The translations under genes were made by a program, and so were the position numbers. Below, in pieces: positions 1-6,103 of a stretch of 6,103 nucleotides of DNA; the first letter of the stretch is position 1; the number at the start of each line of letters is the position of its first letter. The stretch is from Proteiniphilum sp. (GTDB taxonomy: Bacteria; Bacteroidota; Bacteroidia; Bacteroidales; Dysgonomonadaceae), in the NCBI GenBank assembly GCA_012728465.1, contig JAAYFB010000358.1, positions 1 through 6,103 of the forward strand, given 5' to 3'. Below the pieces are notes generated by a model, which saw only the letters and a list, made by a program, of their open reading frames with translations, made no database searches and had not been told where the DNA came from.

Positions 1-5
1 ATGTA

Positions 6-34
6 TTGTTGTGTAAAAAATATACACACAACAA
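6..34. repeat. AT-rich hairpin at left edge
   Basis: Positions 6-14 (TTGTTGTGT) are the exact reverse complement of 26-34 (ACACAACAA), giving a 9-bp stem with an 11-nt A-rich loop. No T-run follows on the + strand. It is therefore not a clear terminator, although it could be the decayed end of an upstream unit. The pairing lies in low-complexity sequence, so chance is a real alternative. Confidence 0.3.
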
Positions 35-201
35 ATATAGCTTGTTATTGCTATTCTGCAAAATGAAATAACATATTCCCACAGTAGAGGTAAGTGTATG
101 AGCCTATTCATTCATGATGTTATAACATGTCTGTTTCCGCTTACTTATACTCCTTTTGTTTTATCCCAATTGCATTGCTGACAAAATAGCAACACACTTA
201 T

Positions 202-295
202 CACAAACCACACTAACCTTAAAATAAAAGACAAACAATCGAGCTAGAGCAAACTCACACACAATAATTAAGATTTATAGAGAAGTGTGGTTGTG
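202..295. repeat. imperfect inverted repeat, 12-bp arms
   Basis: Positions 202-214 pair with 284-295 as 12 base pairs with one bulged A at 205. The core is AACCACACT against AGTGTGGTT, and the enclosed loop is 69 nt. It could fold as a long stem in an RNA or be a protein-binding repeat. The arms are CA/TG-rich, which raises the probability of coincidence. No function is assigned. Confidence 0.3.
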
Positions 296-304
296 TTTTG
301 GTTG

Positions 305-318
305 ATTCCATTTGGAAT
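305..318. repeat. 14-bp dyad ATTCCA-TT-TGGAAT
   Basis: Two perfect 6-nt inverted arms are separated by 2 nt, the size and symmetry of a small operator for a dimeric regulator. It lies about 120 nt upstream of the candidate helicase promoter, so direct control of that promoter is uncertain. A 12-base match of this kind can arise by chance in AT-rich sequence. Confidence 0.25.
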
Positions 319-436
319 AACAGTCAAGTCATAATCGCAATCATTAAATAACTACTAAAAAGCAACAGATACCACCTTGGAAGGAAGACCTTAAACCTTT
401 TCACTTCCATACCCACTCATTCTCATTTAAATAGAC

Positions 437-445
437 TACCTTTGT
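437..445 (+). promoter_or_regulatory. candidate Bacteroidota -7 promoter element for the helicase pair
   Basis: TACCTTTGT fits the Bacteroidota primary sigma factor -7 consensus TAnnTTTG. Transcription would begin near 450, giving a 5' leader of roughly 65 nt before the ATG at 515. No good TTTG-like -33 element sits at the expected distance (about 412-418), so the call rests on the -7 match and its position. Confidence 0.45.
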
Positions 446-514
446 TGACTTATTATAAAATATACCCGAGATATTTCTGGCAGATGATGCTAGGATGGGA
501 TTAAAAAAACAAAT

Positions 515-1783
515 ATGCAATTTGAAGAATTAAAAATAGTAGAGCCAATATTGAAGGCTCTAAAAGAAGAAGAATATACATCACCTACATCTATACAAGA
601 AAAAGCCATTCCATTGATATTAAACAGAAACGACGTGCTAGGTAGTGCCCAAACAGGCACTGGAAAGACGGCGGCATTTGCCATACCCATCATTCAACAC
701 CTATACTTGGATAAGCAACAGAGCAACAGACCACGCAAAATAAATGCTTTAATAATAACGCCCACTCGTGAACTAGCTATACAAATTGGAGAAAGTTTTT
801 CTACCTACGGCAAATATACAGATTTGAAAAATACCGTGATATTTGGAGGAGTGAAGCAGACTAACCAAGTGAATAGACTAAAAAGTGGTGTAGATATACT
901 TGTAGCAACTCCAGGACGTCTTCTTGACTTGATGAATCAGGGTATTATCAATCTAAAAGACATTGAATACTTTGTGCTTGACGAAGCTGACAATATGCTT
1001 GATATGGGATTTATACACGACATCAAAAAGATAATAGCTAAGCTACCCACTAAGCGCCAATCGCTATTCTTTTCGGCTACTATGCCCGACAATATCGTAG
1101 CCCTATCTAGAACGATACTTAAAAACCCAACGAAGGTTGACGTAGCACCCATATCATCTACTGCTGAAACCATTCAGCAATATATCTATTACACCAACAA
1201 ATCAAGTAAACTAGAGTTACTTAATTATATACTTGAAGATAAAGAAATTGATCAAGTACTGCTATTTGCTAGAACAAAACATGGTGCCGACAGAATAACA
1301 AGAAGCTTGAGCAAAAAGAAGATTAGCTCGTCAGCCATTCATGGCAATAAGTCGCAAAACACAAGACAAAAAGCTCTGCAAGACTTCAAGGAAGGCAAAA
1401 CAAGAGTTCTAGTAGCTACTGACATTGCTGCCCGAGGCATTGATATTGACAAACTGAAGTATGTCATCAACTACGAAATTCCAAATATTGCCGAAACATA
1501 CGTACATAGAATAGGACGTGGAGGTCGTGCAGGCGAAGAAGGAATATCTATCTCAATATGCGAACCCGAAGAGAATGCATACATAAAAGAAATAGAAAAG
1601 CTGATCAATAAAAAGATTGAGGTGATAGAGGACAACCCATTCCCTCAAACTGAAAACCCAATGAACAAACAGGAGAAACAAGAGTTTGAAAAAGAAAAGA
1701 ACAAACGCAAACAGGAGTTTTTTGCTGCAAGAAAGAAAAACAAAGAAGGCGAATCAAAAGTAAACAGGAGAAATAAGAAGTAG
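515..1783 (+). CDS. DEAD-box ATP-dependent RNA helicase, RhlE-like
   Basis: This is a complete 422-residue cytoplasmic RNA helicase that uses ATP to unwind short RNA duplexes; the family acts in ribosome assembly and RNA decay. The order of motifs is canonical: Q motif with F3 and PTSIQ (24-28), motif I AQTGTGKT (45-52), Ia PTRELA (83-88), GG (111-112), Ib TPGR (132-135), II DEAD (156-159), III SAT (187-189), IV LLFART (249-254), V ATDIAARGIDI (301-311) and VI HRIGRGGRAG (331-340). Motif VI has Gly where HRIGRTGR has Thr. The two RecA-like domains end near residue 370. A charged tail rich in Lys, Glu and Arg follows, ending in NRRNKK, as in many RhlE proteins that use basic tails to hold RNA. 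The start is fixed by the Q-motif Phe at residue 3 and an A-rich leader. It probably shares a transcript with the next helicase. Exact subfamily (RhlE versus another DEAD group) is inferred from overall resemblance. Confidence 0.93.
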   Translation: MQFEELKIVEPILKALKEEEYTSPTSIQEKAIPLILNRNDVLGSAQTGTGKTAAFAIPIIQHLYLDKQQSNRPRKINALIITPTRELAIQIGESFSTYGKYTDLKNTVIFGGVKQTNQVNRLKSGVDILVATPGRLLDLMNQGIINLKDIEYFVLDEADNMLDMGFIHDIKKIIAKLPTKRQSLFFSATMPDNIVALSRTILKNPTKVDVAPISSTAETIQQYIYYTNKSSKLELLNYILEDKEIDQVLLFARTKHGADRITRSLSKKKISSSAIHGNKSQNTRQKALQDFKEGKTRVLVATDIAARGIDIDKLKYVINYEIPNIAETYVHRIGRGGRAGEEGISISICEPEENAYIKEIEKLINKKIEVIEDNPFPQTENPMNKQEKQEFEKEKNKRKQEFFAARKKNKEGESKVNRRNKK

Positions 1784-1828
1784 GCTTTAAACGTAACGCA
1801 GAAAAATAACGATAAAGAAACAAAGCAA

Positions 1829-3151
1829 ATGGAGAACAATAATAACATAAAACTTATTCTCGACAAATTCGAAATAGAGTCGCTAAACCCCATGCAAATG
1901 GAGGCTTACGACACTATTCAGAAGAGGAAAGATGTAGTACTGCTCTCTCCCACGGGAACGGGAAAGACGCTAGCTTTTCTTTTGCCCCTACTCGACACAA
2001 TTGATGCTGATTGCAAAGAGATTCAAGTGCTCGTTCTTGTCCCCTCGCGCGAGCTAGCACAGCAGATAGAGCAAGTAGCCTTAAAGATGGGCTCAGGTCT
2101 CAAAATTAATGCTGTATATGGTGGACGCTCGGGCATGCAAGACAGACAAGACTTGAGGCATCGCCCCTCCATTCTCATTGGCACACCAGGGCGAGTAGCT
2201 GACAGAATGCGAAGAGATAACTTTTCGTTAGAATATATACACACCCTTGTGCTCGATGAGTTTGACAAATCACTTGAGATAGGGTTTGAAGATGAGATGT
2301 CGGAAATAATTGAGTCACTACCTAGCATAAGGCAAAGAGTGCTCACTTCTGCCACAAGCGAACCCAACATACCTGCATTCGTTGGTTTGCGCCATCCTAT
2401 CTACATCCAACACCTTCCGGAAGAGGAGTCTAAACTAAAGGTTAAAGTTATCCTCTCGCCCGAAAAAGATAAACTTGACACACTCAAACGCACTCTTGCT
2501 CACATTGGAGATAAGCCTGGAATTATATTTTGTAGTTTCAGAGATGCACTTGATAGAATAAGTGAATCATTGACTGATAGTAACATCCCACACGAATGCT
2601 TTCATGGTGGCATGGAGCAAATAGATAGAGAGCGTGCATTGATAAAGTTTAGGAACGGAACCAGCAATCTACTTTTAGCTACAGACCTAGCTGCACGTGG
2701 GCTTGACATTCCCGAAATAGAGTTTATTATTCACTACCACCTCCCACCACACGAAAAGGAGTTTATACATCGCAATGGCCGAACTGCTCGTATGAATAGA
2801 AATGGTGCTGCATACGTATTGCATTGGGAAGAAGAAGAGATGCCCGAGTTCATAAAAGAGACAAATCCCGAATGCTTAAATGCTGCAGATTTGCAAAAAG
2901 CATCACACCAAACCACAATGAAGTGGAAAACAATATACATAACCGGAGGTAGAAGAGACAAAATATCAAAAGGTGATGTTGCTGGATTATTTTTGAAACA
3001 GGGCGGAATAGATAAAAATCAGTTAGGCACTATTGAGGTTACACAAAACTGCACATACGTCGGTGTGCATGCTGATGTTGCCAATAAAATTGTATCTAAG
3101 CTTAATAACTCAAAGCTTAAGAAAAAGAAAGTGAGGGTTAGTGTTGTGTAA
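1829..3151 (+). CDS. DEAD-box RNA helicase with DbpA-type C-terminal RNA-binding domain
   Basis: This 440-residue helicase starts 45 nt after the previous gene, with no promoter-like element between, so co-transcription is likely. Motifs seen: a reduced Q-motif region with NPMQ (20-23), I SPTGTGKT (40-47), Ia PSRELA (72-77), GG (98-99), Ib TPGR (119-122), II DEFD (143-146, Phe replacing Ala), III SAT (174-176), V ATDLAARGLDI (284-294) and VI HRNGRTAR (314-321, Asn replacing the usual Ile). After the helicase core and a linker, residues from about 366 to 440 resemble the DbpA RNA-binding domain (RRM-like). They show the IYITGGRRDKISKGDVAG-type opening, a central YVGVHADVA strand and helix, and a Lys-rich end. 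In E. coli DbpA this domain recognises 23S rRNA hairpin 92 during large-subunit assembly. A similar rRNA role here is inferred, not shown. It is followed by a bidirectional terminator. Confidence 0.92.
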   Translation: MENNNNIKLILDKFEIESLNPMQMEAYDTIQKRKDVVLLSPTGTGKTLAFLLPLLDTIDADCKEIQVLVLVPSRELAQQIEQVALKMGSGLKINAVYGGRSGMQDRQDLRHRPSILIGTPGRVADRMRRDNFSLEYIHTLVLDEFDKSLEIGFEDEMSEIIESLPSIRQRVLTSATSEPNIPAFVGLRHPIYIQHLPEEESKLKVKVILSPEKDKLDTLKRTLAHIGDKPGIIFCSFRDALDRISESLTDSNIPHECFHGGMEQIDRERALIKFRNGTSNLLLATDLAARGLDIPEIEFIIHYHLPPHEKEFIHRNGRTARMNRNGAAYVLHWEEEEMPEFIKETNPECLNAADLQKASHQTTMKWKTIYITGGRRDKISKGDVAGLFLKQGGIDKNQLGTIEVTQNCTYVGVHADVANKIVSKLNNSKLKKKKVRVSVV

Positions 3152-3192
3152 TGCAATCAACTAGTTTATAGTCATAAGTAAGTATTAAAACA

Positions 3193-3231
3193 AAAGCACC
3201 ACCTACATAATGCAGATGGTGCTTTATTTTT
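3193..3231. terminator. bidirectional intrinsic terminator between convergent genes
   Basis: AAAGCACCA (3193-3201) pairs perfectly with TGGTGCTTT (3217-3225). After one C-A mismatch, two more pairs can extend the stem inward. On the + strand the stem runs into TTTATTTTT, terminating the helicase unit. Read on the - strand it runs into TTTTGTTTT (to about 3184), terminating the peroxiredoxin gene that ends at 3250. This fits the convergent arrangement. Confidence 0.85.
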
Positions 3232-3249
3232 CAGATAGTATCTATGCTC

Positions 3250-3882
3250 TTAATTATTTGATAGATATGAAGAAATACCTTCTTGAGTAGCAATTAGACC
3301 TTTCTTTCCTTTACTCCAGTTTGCAGGGCAAACTTCGCCGTTCTCTTCTGTAAACTGTAGTGCATCGATAACTCTAAGAGCCTCGTCAACGCTACGGCCA
3401 AGAGGCATATCGTTAACTACTTGGTGACGAACTACACCCTCTTTGTCAATTAAGAATAGTCCTCTATAAGCTTGTGGCGTGCCATTGAATACAAGAGCAC
3501 CCTCTTCGCTATAATCGTATTCACCTGCAAGCACATCATAATCCATTGCGATAGTCATTGCTTGATCAGCAACTATCGGATATGTTACACCTTGAATACC
3601 ACCATCGTTTTGGTGTGTGTTCAACCACTTCCAGTGAGAGAAAGCTGAATCTGTTGAACAACCTACAACTACTGTGTCTCTTGAATCAAACTCTTTGATT
3701 TTATCTTGGAAAGCTATCAATTCTGTTGGGCACACAAATGTGAAATCCGCTGGATAGAAAAAGAATAATACATATTTCTTTCCTACATATTGTTCTAGAG
3801 AAAAGTTCTCTGCAATTTCAACTCCATTAAGCACTACAGGTGCATTAAACACAGGTGCTTTTTTACCTACTAATACTGCCAT
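3250..3882 (-). CDS. typical 2-Cys peroxiredoxin (AhpC/TSA, Prx1-type)
   Basis: This is a 210-residue cytosolic thiol peroxidase that reduces H2O2, organic peroxides and probably peroxynitrite. The peroxidatic Cys51 lies in YPADFTFVCPTEL (43-55), with Pro44 and Thr48 completing the PxxxTxxC signature. Arg140 in AYRGLF is the expected active-site Arg. Cys185 in GEVCPANW is the resolving Cys of the obligate dimer. The longer C-terminal part and the VNDMPLGRS segment place it with Prx1/tryparedoxin-peroxidase-like enzymes rather than the shorter E. coli-type AhpC; no AhpF reductase is adjacent. About residues 120-137 form an insert compared with eukaryotic Prx1. The C-terminus lacks the YF motif linked to overoxidation sensitivity. 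The ATG at 3882 is chosen over an in-frame ATG at 3924: residue 1 then begins MAVLVGKKAP, typical of the family, and 3924 falls inside the promoter's -7 element. Confidence 0.95.
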   Translation of the reverse strand: MAVLVGKKAPVFNAPVVLNGVEIAENFSLEQYVGKKYVLFFFYPADFTFVCPTELIAFQDKIKEFDSRDTVVVGCSTDSAFSHWKWLNTHQNDGGIQGVTYPIVADQAMTIAMDYDVLAGEYDYSEEGALVFNGTPQAYRGLFLIDKEGVVRHQVVNDMPLGRSVDEALRVIDALQFTEENGEVCPANWSKGKKGLIATQEGISSYLSNN

Positions 3883-3920
3883 GATCTTTATTATTAATAT
3901 TGTTATAAAAAAATTATACT

Positions 3921-3929
3921 GCAAAGATA
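3921..3929 (-). promoter_or_regulatory. -7 promoter element of the peroxiredoxin gene
   Basis: Read on the - strand this is TATCTTTGC, a full match to the Bacteroidota -7 consensus TAnnTTTG. It lies about 38 nt upstream of the ATG at 3882, giving a short AT-rich leader. The expected -33 region (about 3949-3956) is AT-rich but has no clean TTTG. No peroxide-regulator (OxyR or PerR) site could be recognised by eye. Confidence 0.6.
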
Positions 3930-4070
3930 CAGTTCTAAAATATAATAGCCCGAATAAAACTGCAACGATATAGTATAAATTATATCTATCCTAATATACA
4001 AACCATCATACAACTAAATCAATAACATATTTTTAACATGCGCAAATGATACATTTTCAGTTTTAATAGT

Positions 4071-4079
4071 TACTTTTGC
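4071..4079 (+). promoter_or_regulatory. -7 promoter element of guaB
   Basis: TACTTTTGC matches the Bacteroidota -7 consensus TAnnTTTG and lies 29 nt before the guaB ATG, implying a very short leader of about 20-25 nt. The -33 region is only weakly suggested by the T-rich stretch around 4050-4058. The leader is too short for a purine riboswitch, so none is proposed. Confidence 0.6.
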
Positions 4080-4096
4080 ATGCAATAAAATTTTAA

Positions 4097-5590
<1,494 letters not shown>

Positions 5591-5623
5591 TTAAGAAGCA
5601 ATTTTCTACAATAATATATTAGG

Positions 5624-5660
5624 AAGACTCACTTCAGAAATGAAGTGGGTCTTTTATATT
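5624..5660 (+). terminator. intrinsic terminator of guaB
   Basis: Positions 5624-5636 pair with 5641-5653 as a 13-bp stem with a single G-T wobble, closed by a GAAA tetraloop (5637-5640). TTTTATATT follows. It begins 33 nt after the guaB stop. On the opposite strand no T-run follows the stem, so it acts mainly on guaB transcription. Confidence 0.88.
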
Positions 5661-5666
5661 CTAAAC

Positions 5667-5927
5667 TTAAATCATATCAACACTATAAAAAGTAACATTG
5701 TATTTATTGCCATCTTTGGCAGCTGCTAGGTATTCCTTAAGATCTGAATCACTTCGTAACTTATTATTATTCAGAATAATTGGCACATGCACAATAGTGT
5801 TTAGAACAGAGGTATCAAGAAGTTATTCCAGTTGAGTTTTATTCATCCAAACATTTCCATCATTAGTCATTAACAATACAGATGCTTTGCCATCAACTGT
5901 ATTGTTAATCTTTATATCCTGATTCAT
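5667..5927 (-). pseudogene. truncated, stop-interrupted RhuM-family gene remnant
   Basis: Starting from the ATG at 5927, the - strand encodes 34 codons ending VWMNKTQLE. An in-frame TAA (5825-5823) follows, then the same frame continues for 51 codons (LLDTSVLNTIVHV, then SDSDLKEYLAAAKDGNKYN, then VTFYSVDMI) to a TAA at 5669-5667. Read through the stop, this follows the N-terminal pattern of RhuM-family proteins: VWM(N/T)QxQLAELFxTS, then NIxxHIxNI, then a variable stretch, xxKEYLTTAxDGKxYxxxFYxLDMI. The TAA sits where the family has Glu, so one GAA-to-TAA change explains it. Full-length members are several times longer. Here similarity ends right after DMI, about 14 nt from the guaB terminator stem, so the C-terminal part is deleted. 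RhuM proteins have been linked to pathogenicity islands and phage or accessory DNA, and their biochemical role is not settled. Family assignment is from recalled sequence patterns and has not been searched. Confidence 0.72.
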
Positions 5928-5957
5928 ACTACTTACTTTTCTAAGATATTAGTTCAT

Positions 5958-6103
5958 CTATCTAGTACGGTGCAAATACTGCAATATTCTATATTTTGCC
6001 AATGGCACATTTATAATATTAAGCACAAACACACCAATAACTAACCACGCAAACCTCAAACTAAATGGTTTTGCCCCAATCGCAAACCACATTGATAAGA
6101 AAC
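5958..6103 (-). CDS. partial: C-terminal end of a probable membrane protein
   Basis: One - strand frame is open from the window edge to a TAG at 5960-5958, giving 47 residues. It contains a hydrophobic segment (about residues 18-32 of the fragment, FAWLVIGVFVLNIIN) flanked by basic residues and ends in a positively charged tail (KYRILQYLHRTR). This looks like the last transmembrane helix and cytoplasmic tail of an integral membrane protein whose 5' part lies beyond the window. I cannot name the family. The RhuM remnant starts 30 nt downstream on the same strand. The fragment is short, and a chance open frame is possible. Confidence 0.42.
   Translation of the reverse strand, partial: FLSMWFAIGAKPFSLRFAWLVIGVFVLNIINVPLAKYRILQYLHRTR

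Larger units (their letters stand above)
1..514. other. AT-rich intergenic region without a supported gene
   Basis: No open frame here has convincing length, composition or family resemblance. Short frames exist (for example 98-181, 27 codons) but have nothing to recommend them beyond a start codon. The region contains several CACACA/TGTGTG-rich stretches that can pair with one another, a 14-bp dyad at 305-318, and a promoter-like element at 437-445 that probably serves the helicase genes. No tRNA, rRNA or riboswitch could be recognised by eye. The stretch immediately before 515 is A-rich, as is common for Bacteroidota translation starts. Confidence 0.6.

Noticed and set aside
1..66. 21-codon Cys-containing frame (MYCCVKNIH...) at the left edge
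   Set aside because: It overlaps the AT-rich hairpin, has no family resemblance, and is of a length expected by chance.
98..181. 27-codon + strand frame (MSLFIHDVITC...) with AGAGG about 8 nt upstream
   Set aside because: It is too short, resembles no known peptide, and a Shine-Dalgarno-like match carries little weight in Bacteroidota. No promoter element is apparent.
1784..1828. Separate promoter for the second helicase
   Set aside because: The 45-nt gap has no TAnnTTTG match and no terminator hairpin, so co-transcription is simpler.
2023..2370. Antisense open frame of 115 codons across the second helicase
   Set aside because: It overlaps motifs Ia to III of the helicase on the sense strand. 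The composition is that of an antisense artefact.

Overview
The window looks like a piece of an AT-rich Bacteroidota (probably Bacteroidales) chromosome. Three things support this. Three of the transcription units have a match to the Bacteroidota -7 promoter element (TAnnTTTG) shortly upstream of the start codon. The starts are preceded by A-rich leaders rather than clear Shine-Dalgarno sequences. The protein families and their motif variants also fit this phylum. The genus cannot be fixed from the sequence alone.

Layout: positions 1-514 hold no convincing gene, only a few weak inverted repeats and a candidate promoter at 437-445. Next come two tandem + strand DEAD-box RNA helicases, 45 nt apart and probably co-transcribed. 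The first (515-1783) is RhlE-like with a basic tail. The second (1829-3151) has a DEFD motif II and a C-terminal DbpA-type RNA-binding domain. A bidirectional terminator (about 3193-3231) separates them from a convergent typical 2-Cys peroxiredoxin (3250-3882, - strand). The peroxiredoxin and guaB (IMP dehydrogenase, 4109-5590, + strand) are transcribed divergently from a 226-nt intergenic region carrying a promoter match for each. guaB ends at a strong GAAA-loop terminator (5624-5660).

Downstream of guaB is the one clearly accessory element: an inactivated, truncated fragment of a RhuM-family ('virulence protein RhuM') gene on the - strand (5667-5927). It has an in-frame TAA and lacks its C-terminal part. 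Upstream of it on the same strand, running off the window, is what looks like the last 47 codons of a membrane protein (5958-6103).

Functionally, most of the window is housekeeping: RNA remodelling or ribosome assembly, peroxide detoxification and guanine nucleotide synthesis. I see no evidence for a new multi-gene system. The most notable points are the RhuM remnant, the motif VI variants in the helicase pair, and the compact regulatory regions.
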